Below, piece after piece: positions 8,796 through 17,358 of a stretch of DNA of 64,000 bases. The notes beneath the pieces are model-generated. The model was given only the letters and a program-made list of their open reading frames with translations, did no database searches and had not been told where the DNA came from. Numbering within the stretch: position 1 is the stretch's first letter; each line of letters opens with the position of its first letter. The DNA is taken from assembly GCA_019637155.1 (NCBI GenBank), contig JAHBWE010000016.1, positions 124,001-188,000 of the forward strand, written 5' to 3'. Position numbers and translations under genes: made by a program. The stretch is from Labilithrix sp. (GTDB lineage: Bacteria; Myxococcota_A; Polyangia; Polyangiales; Polyangiaceae).

Positions 8796-9119
8796 TCAGC
8801 CCTCGAGCATCTTGACGAGCGTGTCCTTGTTCGTCACGCCGACGTGCTGCGCCTTCTTCTCTCCGCCCTTGAAGACCATCACGGTGGGGACGCCGCGGAC
8901 GCCGTACTTCTGCGTGATGCCGGGCGCGTCGTCGATGTCGAGCTTGCCGATCTTGTACTTGCCGGCGAACTCGTCGGCCATGCCTTCGACGATCGGCGCG
9001 AGGACTTTGCACGGGCCGCACCACGTGGCGGTGAAGTCGACGAGCACGGGGACGGTCGATTGGAGGACTTCCGCTTCGAAGTTGGCGTCGGTGAGCTCGA
9101 TGACGTTCTTGCCGGCCAT
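8796..9119 (-). CDS. trxA: Thioredoxin
   Basis: A 107-aa thioredoxin, the usual length. The active site WCGPCK is intact, followed by the cis-Pro loop GVPTVMVFKGG. It reduces disulfides in cytosolic proteins, using electrons from thioredoxin reductase. A perfect AGGAGG ribosome site lies 5 nt before ATG 9119, so it is probably well expressed. It is the promoter-proximal gene of the run with the kinase and metallophosphoesterase, although the 51-nt gap allows it to be transcribed separately. Confidence 0.96.
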   Translation of the reverse strand: MAGKNVIELTDANFEAEVLQSTVPVLVDFTATWCGPCKVLAPIVEGMADEFAGKYKIGKLDIDDAPGITQKYGVRGVPTVMVFKGGEKKAQHVGVTNKDTLVKMLEG

Positions 9120-9222
9120 GTTGGCCTCCTGTTCGTTCCGTGAGGGTCTGTACTTCCACTTCGGATGGCGCGAGCCGCCCGACGGTTGCGCAGCCTAGGT
9201 ACGCAGAATCCCGAACGCAAGC

Positions 9223-10335
9223 TCAGGGCTTGGCCGGAAGCCGCTCGTCCGGTTTCCGCGGCTCCGGCGGAGGCGCCGGCTCCGGGGGCTGCGCGGCGCG
9301 GCGGGCGCGGAGCCTGAGGATGCGGTCGAGGGTGGCGGCGAGCGCGCTCGCGGGGGCGCCGGCGGTGACGCGGACCTTGGCGCCGCTGCGCTCGATGTGG
9401 ATCGAGTCGAGGAGCGGACCGAGCCCGACCATGCGGTAGGAGAGCTCCTTCGACCAGTCGAAGCGCTTCTTCGCGAGGAGCTTCTCCACCCCTGCGCAGG
9501 CCTCCTCCGCGTCGCAGACGAGCTCGGCCGCGATCTCGGCGGAGGTCGCGCCGGTGCCGGCGCGGAGCGCGACGCCGACCGCGGACACGCCGAGGACGCC
9601 GGCCATCGCGCTCTCTGCCGCGTCGCGCGCGCCGACCTCGCCCTCCATTTCGTTGCGGATGCGGTCGCGGAGCGAGCGCGGGAGGATCGCGGAGACGAGC
9701 ACGGTCGGCGCGCCCCAGCCGTCCTTGCTCGTCAGGTCGCGGCGCACGGTCGTGTGCAGCTCGGCGTCGCGCACGCTCGGGTTCTTCGCGTCGGCGGTCG
9801 CGAGCATCGTCGTGAGCCAGCTGCCTTTTCCGGCGACGAGGAGGTCGTGCCCGTACGCGAGGCTCGCGCCGCCGGCGTCGATGACGGAGAAGCCATGAAG
9901 GCTCTTGGCCTCGGCCTTCGTGCCGCGCTGGGCGGTGAGCGCGTCGGTGCAGCGGCCGAGCTCCTCACGCGAGACGACGACGCGCGCGGCGACGCCGAAG
10001 TCGCCTTTGTCGCCGTCCTCGGGCACCGCGACGGCGAGCTTCTCCACGCGCGAGAGCGGATCGAAGCCGCATGCGTCCGCGAGCCGCGTGATCCCGAGCG
10101 CGCGTCGATCGACGAACGACTCGCTCTTCTCGGCGAAGAGGACCTCATGGAGGGGAGAGCGGCGCAGCTCGGCGTAGTTGATCGAGGCGAAGAGGAACGT
10201 GCTCTTCGGCACCGCGTGATCGGGATCGGTCGGGGCGCTCGAGAAGAGGCCGAGGCCGCCGAACATGAAGAACGCTCCGGCCGCGCCGAGCGTGCCCACG
10301 ATCGCGACGCGCGCGCGTTGTGAAAGGGCAGGCAC
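9223..10335 (-). CDS. Hypothetical membrane-anchored protein
   Basis: A 370-aa protein. GTG 10335 opens MPALSQRARVAIVG, leading into one hydrophobic segment (about residues 10-30, GTLGAAGAFFMFGGLGLF) that acts as an uncleaved anchor or signal. The large remainder would face the periplasm. It has a FLFASINYAEL start, an LHGFSVIDAGGASLAYGHD stretch and a Pro-rich tail. The pattern recalls myxobacterial proteins of unknown function with tandem DUF3352-like halves, but I do not claim the family. It is divergent from the lipoprotein gene at 10,369, with 33 nt between starts, so the two probably share a promoter region. Confidence 0.75.
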   Translation of the reverse strand: MPALSQRARVAIVGTLGAAGAFFMFGGLGLFSSAPTDPDHAVPKSTFLFASINYAELRRSPLHEVLFAEKSESFVDRRALGITRLADACGFDPLSRVEKLAVAVPEDGDKGDFGVAARVVVSREELGRCTDALTAQRGTKAEAKSLHGFSVIDAGGASLAYGHDLLVAGKGSWLTTMLATADAKNPSVRDAELHTTVRRDLTSKDGWGAPTVLVSAILPRSLRDRIRNEMEGEVGARDAAESAMAGVLGVSAVGVALRAGTGATSAEIAAELVCDAEEACAGVEKLLAKKRFDWSKELSYRMVGLGPLLDSIHIERSGAKVRVTAGAPASALAATLDRILRLRARRAAQPPEPAPPPEPRKPDERLPAKP

Positions 10336-10368
10336 CGCCCGCAGTCTATCAGTGCTAGTGCGTTCGGC

Positions 10369-11157
10369 ATGCGGGGTGTGGCGGTGGCCATCCTTCTGTC
10401 GATCGCGCTCGCGCGTGTGCTCGTCGCTTGCGACGATCCGCCCAAGCCTGCCGCGCCCGACGCGGCCGCGCCCGCGCCTCCGCCGCCGCCCCCGCCGCGC
10501 GAGGGCTGCGCGCGCTCGACCTTCGAAGGGATCGAGACCGACCCCGCGTGTGTGGTGAAGGCTCCGAGCGAGGAGACCGTGCGCGCGTCGATGAAGCAGC
10601 TCTCGGTCACGGTGACGCCCGACACGACCGAGACGTACGCCGGCGGCACGGTGCACCTCACGGTGACGATCAAGAACACGTCGCCGACCGAGGCGATGGT
10701 GTGGCTCGAGGCGACGACGCGCACGACCGGCGTGCGGACGGACTGGGCGCGGCTCGTCGGCGTCCCGGACCGGCACCCCGGCGCGAGCGACGTCCCGCGT
10801 CTCTTCATCAGCCTCACGACGACGGATCCGTGGGATCGCGACGTCGACGCGGTCCCCACCGTCGGGAGCGGCGCGCCGCCGGCGCCGGTCCCGCTCGGCG
10901 TCCGCCTCCGTCCGGGCGCGAAGGTCCGGCGCGTGGTGGAGTGGTTCGCGCTCCGCATCCCCGCGCCGCCGCCGATGTTCCAGAACGACGCGGGGCATCG
11001 CTTCTACCCGAAGACGGCGGCGCTGCCGCTCGCGCCGGGTGAGTACGGCGTCGCGCTCGACCTCCCGTTCTTCGCGCTCTCGAAGGAGGAGCGGAAGCAG
11101 GCGCTGAAGCTCAAGGTGCTCGCGATGCCCAAGCTCGACGCGGGGCTGCCTCGTTAG
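10369..11157 (+). CDS. Hypothetical lipoprotein
   Basis: A 262-aa exported lipoprotein: MRGVAVAILL followed by lipobox VLVAC and a Pro/Ala linker of about 25 residues. The body contains a beta-sandwich-like stretch (TYAGGTVHLTVTIKNTS) typical of Ig-like or CARDB-like surface domains, then LPLAPGEYGVALDLPF. Function is unknown. It is convergent with the lipoprotein gene at 11,167, with a 9-nt gap. Confidence 0.78.
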   Translation: MRGVAVAILLSIALARVLVACDDPPKPAAPDAAAPAPPPPPPPREGCARSTFEGIETDPACVVKAPSEETVRASMKQLSVTVTPDTTETYAGGTVHLTVTIKNTSPTEAMVWLEATTRTTGVRTDWARLVGVPDRHPGASDVPRLFISLTTTDPWDRDVDAVPTVGSGAPPAPVPLGVRLRPGAKVRRVVEWFALRIPAPPPMFQNDAGHRFYPKTAALPLAPGEYGVALDLPFFALSKEERKQALKLKVLAMPKLDAGLPR

Positions 11158-11166
11158 CGGTCGGAT

Positions 11167-11631
11167 TCAGAGGCCGCCGTCGAGCTGGCGCGTGGGGACG
11201 ACGGAGTCGGGGAGGTCCGGCTCGATGCGCCAGGCCGCGCCTTCGCGCGTGCAGCGGACGGCGGCGTGCTCTTCGGCGCCTTCGCCGTTCACGTCGACCC
11301 ACGCCTCGTTGCCGTCGATGCGCGCCGTCATCGTGCGCGGGCGGAAGCGGAGGCCGAAGCGGCCCTCCGCGAGCATCTCGTGCGGCTCGTAGCGTCGCCC
11401 CTGTCCGCGGCTCGCGCGATCGGCGCGGTCCTTGAGGTTCGCGCGCGCGTGCGGACCGAGCAGCGCGTACGCCTCCTTCATCGCGCGCGAGTCCTCCGAC
11501 GCGCTCTCCATCTTCTCGAGCCACAGCCGCACGACGCCTTCGGGCGTGCTGTCCGGCGGCGGCCGCGAGCACGCGACGAGGAGCGCCGCGACGACCGCGA
11601 CGATCGCGCCGACGAACGAGCGGCGGATCAC
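11167..11631 (-). CDS. Small lipoprotein of unknown function
   Basis: A 154-aa protein starting at GTG 11631, which overlaps the trpS stop in a GTGA (4 nt). The signal peptide MIRRSFVGAIVAVVAALLVAC ends in a clear lipobox. The mature part (TPEGVVRLWLEKM, EAYALLGPHARANL, DGNEAWVDVNGEG) looks like the small NTF2/DUF4878-like fold of periplasmic proteins, with a helix followed by a curved sheet. That family call is tentative. Coupling to trpS is probably only organisational. Confidence 0.8.
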   Translation of the reverse strand: MIRRSFVGAIVAVVAALLVACSRPPPDSTPEGVVRLWLEKMESASEDSRAMKEAYALLGPHARANLKDRADRASRGQGRRYEPHEMLAEGRFGLRFRPRTMTARIDGNEAWVDVNGEGAEEHAAVRCTREGAAWRIEPDLPDSVVPTRQLDGGL

Positions 11632-12626
11632 GCGCGCTCGCTCGCGAGCGAGCCGAGCCCCATCGCGGCGCGGACCTCTTTCATCGTCTCCCGCGCGATG
11701 CGGCGCGCCTTGGCGGCGCCGTCGCCGAGGGCCTCGCGGATCTGCGGGAGCTGTAGCTCCGCGCGCTTCCGGCGCAGCGGGACGAGCTCCCTGTCGAAGT
11801 TCTCGTAGAGCACCTTCTTGCAGTCGACGCAGCCCCACTTCGCGCCGGTGCAGTTGGTGACGACCTCGGCCTGCGTCTCCTTCGAGGAGACCGCTTTGTG
11901 CATCGTGTAGATGTTGCAGATCTCGGGGTTGCCCGGGTCTTTGAGCTGCTTGCGCGCGGGGTCGGTGAACGAGGTGCGGAGCTTCGACCAGAACTGCTCT
12001 CGCTCCTCGAAGAGGGAGATCGTGTTGCCCTTCGACTTCGACATCTTGGCCTCGCCGTCGAGGCCCATGATGCGCGGCGTGGTGGAGAGGCGCGGCTTCG
12101 GCTCGACGAAGACGTCGCCGAAGCGGTGGTTGAAGCGGCGCACGGTCTCGCGCGCGAGCTCGAGGTGCTGCACCTGGTCGTCGCCAACGGGGACGATCGT
12201 CGCTTTGTAGAGGAGGATGTCCGCGCTCATGAGGACGGGGTACGTGAAGAGCGCGGTCGAGACGAAGTCCTTGCCCTCGCCCTTCTCTTTGAACTGCGTC
12301 ATGCGCCCGAGGTCCCCCATCGGCGTGACGCTCGCGAGGTACCAGGCGAGCTCGGTGTGCTCCCGCACGTCGCTCTGCACGAAGAGGGTGGTCTTCGCGG
12401 GGTCGAGCCCGCACGCGACGAGGTCGATCGCGAACCCGTCGATGCGCGCGCGGAGGTCCGCCGCCTCGTAGGGCACCGTGATCGCGTGCGCGTCGACGAT
12501 GCAGAACATCGTGTCCTCGACGTCCTCCTCGATCTGCCTCCGCCACGTGCGCACCGCCCCGAGGTAATTGCCGATATGGAGCTCACCCGAAGGCTGGATG
12601 CCGGAGAAGACGCGCGGTCGAGTCAC
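11628..12626 (-). CDS. trpS: Tryptophan--tRNA ligase
   Basis: A 332-aa class I aminoacyl-tRNA synthetase that charges tRNA-Trp. HIGN near residue 17 and KMSKS in the C-terminal half are intact, with the typical CNIYTMHKAVSS and GCVDCKK stretches. GTG 12626 was chosen because it gives MTRPRVFSGIQPSGELHIGN, aligning with E. coli TrpS from residue 1; upstream ATGs at 12689 and 12668 would add a tail with no family counterpart. I see no T-box or attenuator upstream. It is divergent from the DNA methyltransferase. Confidence 0.95.
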   Translation of the reverse strand: MTRPRVFSGIQPSGELHIGNYLGAVRTWRRQIEEDVEDTMFCIVDAHAITVPYEAADLRARIDGFAIDLVACGLDPAKTTLFVQSDVREHTELAWYLASVTPMGDLGRMTQFKEKGEGKDFVSTALFTYPVLMSADILLYKATIVPVGDDQVQHLELARETVRRFNHRFGDVFVEPKPRLSTTPRIMGLDGEAKMSKSKGNTISLFEEREQFWSKLRTSFTDPARKQLKDPGNPEICNIYTMHKAVSSKETQAEVVTNCTGAKWGCVDCKKVLYENFDRELVPLRRKRAELQLPQIREALGDGAAKARRIARETMKEVRAAMGLGSLASERA

Positions 12627-12698
12627 GGCCGGCAGTCTAGCAGCGTGTTTGGGCGAGAAGTTGGCCATGTAGGCAAATGTAGGCCCCAATGCCGGGCC

Positions 12699-13706
12699 AT
12701 GAAGCGCGACGAGAGCGGGGTTCGCCTCTCATGGGCTGGGAAAGACGCGGTGTTCGAGGCGCCGGGCGCGTTGGCGTCGGAGCGGGTGTTGCGCTCGGGG
12801 CGTGGGGCGCTCTGGCTCGGGGACAACCGGGCGTCGCTCGCGGCGATGAGGAAGGAGATCGGGAGCACGGTCACGCTCGCGTACCTCGATCCGCCGTTTC
12901 TCACCGGGCGCGCGTTCGAGGCGATCGAGAAGGAGAACGCGCCGCCGCGGTCGGGGCCGCTCAGCAAGCGGCCGAAGAAGTTCGCGTTCGACGATCGGTG
13001 GTCGGGGCGCGGTGAGTACCTCGAGGCGCTCGGACAAAGGCTCGTGCTCGTGCGTGAGCTGCTCGCGCCGCACGGATCGGTCGTGGTGCACGTCGATCCG
13101 AAGACGAGCCACTACGTGAAGGTGCTCTGCGACGAGATCTTCGGCGACGACGCGTTCGCGAGCGAGATCGTGTGGCGCTACCGGCGCTGGCCGAGCAAGA
13201 CGCCCAACTTCCAGCGCGTCCACGACGTGCTCCTCCGCTACCGCAAGGACCCGAAGGCGGCGCCGCGCTGGAACCAGCCCTACGAGCCGCTCGCCGCGTC
13301 GACCCTCGCGACGTGGGGGACGAACAAGCAGCGCGCCGTCATCGAGGCCGACGGGCGCCGCGCGCGATCGTCGACGCTCGACGAGCCCTCGAAGGGCGTG
13401 CCGATGGGGGACGTCTGGGAGATCGGCGTCATCGCGCCGGTGTCGAAGGAGCGCACCGGGTATCCCTCGCAGAAGCCGGAGCTCCTGCTCGAGCGCCTCG
13501 TCTCCGCGCTGTCCGATCCCGGCGACCTCGTGCTCGATCCCTACATGGGCAGCGGCACGACGCTCGCGGCGGCGGCGAAGCTCGGGCGCTCCTTCGTCGG
13601 GGCGGACGCGAGCGAGGTCGCGTTCGGCATCACGCAGAAGCGGCTCGAAGACCTCGGCGTCGCCTTCGAGGAGGACTCCGCCCGCCGGGTGAAGAAGTCC
13701 GCGTGA
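12699..13706 (+). CDS. Site-specific DNA methyltransferase (N6-adenine/N4-cytosine), solitary
   Basis: A 335-aa amino-methyltransferase. The catalytic motif DPPF (AYLDPPF, near residue 66) comes before the SAM-binding motif LDPYMGSGTT (near residue 278), the circular order of the beta class (pfam N6_N4_Mtase). Conserved GYPSQKPELLLERLVS precedes motif I, as in type III Mod and CcrM-like enzymes. No restriction subunit, specificity subunit or helicase is nearby, so it looks orphan, possibly regulatory. The target base and site cannot be read from the sequence. ATG 12699 follows a weak GCCGGGCC. Confidence 0.9.
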   Translation: MKRDESGVRLSWAGKDAVFEAPGALASERVLRSGRGALWLGDNRASLAAMRKEIGSTVTLAYLDPPFLTGRAFEAIEKENAPPRSGPLSKRPKKFAFDDRWSGRGEYLEALGQRLVLVRELLAPHGSVVVHVDPKTSHYVKVLCDEIFGDDAFASEIVWRYRRWPSKTPNFQRVHDVLLRYRKDPKAAPRWNQPYEPLAASTLATWGTNKQRAVIEADGRRARSSTLDEPSKGVPMGDVWEIGVIAPVSKERTGYPSQKPELLLERLVSALSDPGDLVLDPYMGSGTTLAAAAKLGRSFVGADASEVAFGITQKRLEDLGVAFEEDSARRVKKSA

Positions 13707-13744
13707 GCCCTCGACGCCTGCGCTCGCTCGCGGGACGATGGAGC

Positions 13745-14743
13745 ATGCTTCGCCGCCTCGTCCCTTCGCTGGCGCTCTTCCTCTTCCTCCTCACTTCCTC
13801 CGCCCGCGCGCAGTACGCGCCGTACCCGCAGCAGTATCCGCCGCCCCCGCCGCCGGGACCGTACGCGCCGTATCCTCCGCCGCCGCCGCAGTACGCGCCG
13901 TACCCGCAACGGTACCCGTCGTATCCGCAGCAGCCGCCCCCGCCGGTCTGTCCGCCGATCGACGAGGACGAGCCGTTCGAGGTCGAGCCGAACGGCTGCA
14001 AGAAGCGGAAGTCGAAGCCGTGGGAGCAGGGCAGCGTGTTCGGCGTCCGCGCCTCGATGACCACGACGAAGGGCGCCGAGACGAACGGGATGTTCGGCGG
14101 CGTGATGGTCGCGGGGAACTCGGAGCAGTTCAAGACGACGGGCGTGCTCACGCTCCACGAGTCGAGCCACGCGTCGATCGGCGGCGGCTCGGCGGGCTTC
14201 GAGGGCGGGCTCGGCGGGCTGATCGCGCTCGGCGCGCGCGCGCCCTTCGGGAAGGAGCACGGGCCGCTCGCGCGGATCGGCTTCCACGGCGAGCTCCTCG
14301 GCAACAAGCGCTTCTACTTCTCGCGCCTCTCGCTCCCGGTCGCGGAGGTCGCGTACCAGTACCTGAAGGGCCGCAACGTCATCGAGGCCGGCGTCCGCGC
14401 GGCGCCGCTGATCACGGGGCGCTACAACACGGGCCATCGCACGCGGCGCGAGCTCGGCGGCGGCAGCCTGGAGTGGGGCGGCTACTTCGCGCTCCACTCG
14501 CGCCTCCTCCGCTTCGACATGGGCTACACGCGGATCGAGGCGGACGACAACCTCCCCGGCGGCGCCGTCGCCGTGCTGCGCGGGAACGGCTGCGTCTACC
14601 TCGGGCGGCTCGGCATCTGCGCCGACGGGATGTACACGCGCGGCGACGGGTATTTCACGCTGCCGCTGTTCCCCGGCCAGCGGTTCGACCGCGACGTCCG
14701 ATCCTTCTACGGCGGCCTCACCATCGGCGTCGTCGATCTGTGA
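13745..14743 (+). CDS. Secreted protein with Tyr/Pro/Gln-rich N-terminus, barrel-like
   Basis: A 332-aa protein. A signal peptide (MLRRLVPSLALFLFLL, cleavage after ARA) is followed by about 50 residues rich in Pro, Tyr and Gln (repeats of QYAPYPQ), then a CPPIDEDEPFEVEPNGCKKRK linker segment. From about residue 100 the sequence has alternating aromatic strands (FGVRASMTTTKG, RFDMGYTRIEADDN) and ends in a strand with Val-Asp-Leu. It may be a small outer-membrane barrel or surface protein. No family recognised. It sits 38 nt after the methyltransferase. Confidence 0.78.
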   Translation: MLRRLVPSLALFLFLLTSSARAQYAPYPQQYPPPPPPGPYAPYPPPPPQYAPYPQRYPSYPQQPPPPVCPPIDEDEPFEVEPNGCKKRKSKPWEQGSVFGVRASMTTTKGAETNGMFGGVMVAGNSEQFKTTGVLTLHESSHASIGGGSAGFEGGLGGLIALGARAPFGKEHGPLARIGFHGELLGNKRFYFSRLSLPVAEVAYQYLKGRNVIEAGVRAAPLITGRYNTGHRTRRELGGGSLEWGGYFALHSRLLRFDMGYTRIEADDNLPGGAVAVLRGNGCVYLGRLGICADGMYTRGDGYFTLPLFPGQRFDRDVRSFYGGLTIGVVDL

Positions 14744-14779
14744 CGCCGCCGGTTTAACCGAGTACCCTCAGCCATTCCT

Positions 14780-16390
14780 GTGAACCCCAACCAATTCAGC
14801 ACCAGGCACTTCGCCGGGCTCTTCCTCGTTGGTTTCGCCGCGGCCGCGACGTACTTCCTCCTGAAGGACGCGAAGGATCCGTCGCAGGTGATGCCGACCG
14901 TGCTCCTGATCATCGCCGGCACCGGCGCCGTGATCGTCTTCTTCCTCATGGGGCAAGGTGGAGGCGCGCAGGACGTCAGCTCCGTCACCGACGGCGTCAA
15001 CCGCGCGCGCCGCGGGGAGCGCCCGTCGCCGCCGCTCGGCGCGTCGCCCGAGCTCGCGCGCGTGTTCGACGAGCTCGGCCGCCTCGCGGAGGACGAGAGC
15101 AAGCGCGCGCGGGAGGCGCGCGAAGCGCAGGCCGAGATCGAGACGCTGACGCGCAAGCTCCAGGAGAGCGTGCAGGCGCAGGTCACGGCCTCGGAGGACA
15201 CGTCGCGCCTGGTGAAGGACATCGCCGGCGCTATGCGCGCGTTCTCGACCAGCGTCGAGTCGCTCACCCACAACGCGGAGGAGTCGTCGTCGTCGATCCT
15301 CGAGATGACGGCGACGAGCGCGGAGGTCGCGACCAACATCGGCGACCTCGCGAACAGCGTGCGCGAGAGCGTGAGCTCGATCGAGGAGATGGCGGCCTCG
15401 ATCAAGGAGGTGAACAAGAACATCGACGCCCTCGCGCTCACGGCGGAGGAGACGAGCTCGTCGATGAACGAGATGGACGTCTCGATCGATCAGGTGCAGT
15501 CGAACGCGAACGAGACCGCGCGCCTCTCGGAGGAAGTGACGCTCGACGCGGAGAAGGGCGCGGAGGCGATCCTGAAGACGATCAGCGAGATCTACCGCAT
15601 CAAGGAGAGCTCGCAGGAGGCCGTCACCGCGATCGGCACGCTCGGAGCGCGCATCGACGCGATCGGCCAGATCGTCAACGTCATCGACGACGTCGCCGAG
15701 CAGACGAACCTCCTCGCGCTCAACGCCGCGATCATCGCCGCCCAGGCCGGCGAGCAGGGCAAGGGCTTCGCCGTCGTCGCGGACGAGATCAAGGATCTCG
15801 CCGAGCGCGCCGGCGCGAGCACGCGCGAGATCACGGACCTCATCAAGACGGTCCAGGGCGAGAGCAAGAACGCGATCACGGCGGTCGAGCGCGGCGCGCA
15901 CAACGTCGACCGCGGCGTCGAGGTCTCGAACGAGGCCGAGCGCGCGCTCAAGAAGATCCTCGAGTCGAGCCAGAAGTCGACGACCATGGTCCGCGCGATC
16001 GCGCGCGCGACGGTGGAGCAGTCGAAGGGCTCGCGTCAGGTCACCGACGCGATCGGGCGCATCTCGGACGCGGTGCAGCAGATCGCGGTCGCGACGGGGC
16101 AGCAGGCGAAGGGCGCCGAGCACATCACGAAGAGCGCCGACAAGATGCGCATCATCACGCAGCAGGTCGAGCGCAGCGCCAACGAGCAGGCGAAGGGCGG
16201 CCGCCAGATCACGACCGCGATCGAGAACATCTCGGGGATGGTGACGGACCTCAACACCGGCCACAAATCCCAGTCCGAGGGCGCGAAGCAGCTCGTCGCG
16301 ATGATCACGAAGGTCGAGGAGAGCGCGCGCGCGCAGGAGGCCGCGCTCCGCCAGCTCACGAGCGCGCTCTCCACCTTCCGCCTGCGCTGA
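14780..16390 (+). CDS. Methyl-accepting chemotaxis-like protein with no periplasmic sensor domain
   Basis: A 536-aa protein with GTG start. Two hydrophobic helices (about residues 11-28 and 37-57) are separated by only about 8 residues, so there is no periplasmic ligand domain. A long coiled coil follows. The signalling hairpin tip sits near 300-345 (EQTNLLALNAAIIAAQAGEQ, GKGFAVVADEIKDLAER), which contacts CheA/CheW in this family. The C-terminus lacks a CheR-binding pentapeptide. No che genes are nearby, so it presumably joins an array encoded elsewhere. It may sense through the membrane or cytosol; this is inferred from the missing sensor. Confidence 0.9.
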   Translation: MNPNQFSTRHFAGLFLVGFAAAATYFLLKDAKDPSQVMPTVLLIIAGTGAVIVFFLMGQGGGAQDVSSVTDGVNRARRGERPSPPLGASPELARVFDELGRLAEDESKRAREAREAQAEIETLTRKLQESVQAQVTASEDTSRLVKDIAGAMRAFSTSVESLTHNAEESSSSILEMTATSAEVATNIGDLANSVRESVSSIEEMAASIKEVNKNIDALALTAEETSSSMNEMDVSIDQVQSNANETARLSEEVTLDAEKGAEAILKTISEIYRIKESSQEAVTAIGTLGARIDAIGQIVNVIDDVAEQTNLLALNAAIIAAQAGEQGKGFAVVADEIKDLAERAGASTREITDLIKTVQGESKNAITAVERGAHNVDRGVEVSNEAERALKKILESSQKSTTMVRAIARATVEQSKGSRQVTDAIGRISDAVQQIAVATGQQAKGAEHITKSADKMRIITQQVERSANEQAKGGRQITTAIENISGMVTDLNTGHKSQSEGAKQLVAMITKVEESARAQEAALRQLTSALSTFRLR

Positions 16391-16436
16391 GGATCTCGTC
16401 GTCGTCGCGCGACCGAGACAAGGGGAGCACGTGAGC

Positions 16437-17309
16437 ATGACTTCCCGCGCCGCCGCACTCCTCTTCGTCCTCGCCGCGCCGGGCTGCACGCTCTTCTTCC
16501 TCGGGAGTGGCTTTACGGACGGCGACGGCGACGGGAGCCCGCCGCAGGGAGACGCCGCGGCCGAGGGGGCGGCGGCGATCGAGGCGTCGCCCGACGACGC
16601 GACGACCGCCGACGACGCGCCGGTCGACGCGCCGCCCGCGCATGCCTACGTCGCGGCGGTGATGGCGGACGCGCCCGCGTCGTACTGGCGGCTCGAGGAG
16701 CCGGCCGGCAACATCCTCGCCGACGAGATGGGCCGCCGTCCGCTCACGATCATCCATCCCTCGCGGGTGCAGCGCGGGCAGAAGGGCGCGCTGAGCGGAG
16801 CCTCGATCACGCTCAATGGCAACACGGAGCTCCGCGTCGGCGGCGAGATCGACCTCTCTCCCGACAAGACGTTCACGCTCGAGGCCTGGGTCCGGCCGAC
16901 CTCGAGCGGCGACGACTACCGGCGCTTGTTCTCGAAGATCACGATCGGCGGGGGCGGGCCGCTCGACGGGACGTACGCGTGGCTCAACGCCGGACGGGGA
17001 GTCGTCGGCTTCGAGCGCTGGCGCGAGAGGGCGGTGGTGGACGGCCTGTACTGGGACACGCGCTTGCCAGCCGACCGCTTCACGCATCTCGTCATCGTCT
17101 ACGACGGCGTGCGCTCGAAGATGTACGCCGACGCGATGGTCGTCGCGACGGCAGGAGGCGCGCCCGAGCCCGCCGGGAACCCCGACGCCACGATCTCGTG
17201 GGGCTTCGACTTCGAGGGCGGCCTCGACGAGCTCGCGATCTACGACGCGCCGCTGACCGCCGATCGCGTGAAGGCCCACTTCGACGCCGCGAAGCTCACG
17301 CCACCGTGA
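16437..17309 (+). CDS. Lipoprotein with LamG/concanavalin-like domain
   Basis: A 290-aa protein. ATG 16437 was chosen over GTG 16431 because the AGGGGAG site then has 9-nt spacing. Signal peptide with lipobox-like APGC, an acidic Asp/Ala linker (to about residue 65), then a LamG-type jelly roll: YWRLEEPAGN, LEAWVRPTSSGDDYRRLFSK, THLVIVYDG, GGLDELAIYDAPLTADRVKAH. Such domains bind carbohydrate or protein ligands at the cell surface; the ligand here is unknown. It is followed closely by another secreted protein. Confidence 0.85.
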   Translation: MTSRAAALLFVLAAPGCTLFFLGSGFTDGDGDGSPPQGDAAAEGAAAIEASPDDATTADDAPVDAPPAHAYVAAVMADAPASYWRLEEPAGNILADEMGRRPLTIIHPSRVQRGQKGALSGASITLNGNTELRVGGEIDLSPDKTFTLEAWVRPTSSGDDYRRLFSKITIGGGGPLDGTYAWLNAGRGVVGFERWRERAVVDGLYWDTRLPADRFTHLVIVYDGVRSKMYADAMVVATAGGAPEPAGNPDATISWGFDFEGGLDELAIYDAPLTADRVKAHFDAAKLTPP

Positions 17310-17358
17310 CGGCGTCGCCGCGTGCTCCTCGCCACGGCTCGTGGGATATCGTGGCGGG

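Noticed and set aside
12627..12698. T-box leader before trpS
   Set aside because: The gap of about 70 nt is too short and no T-box core was seen.
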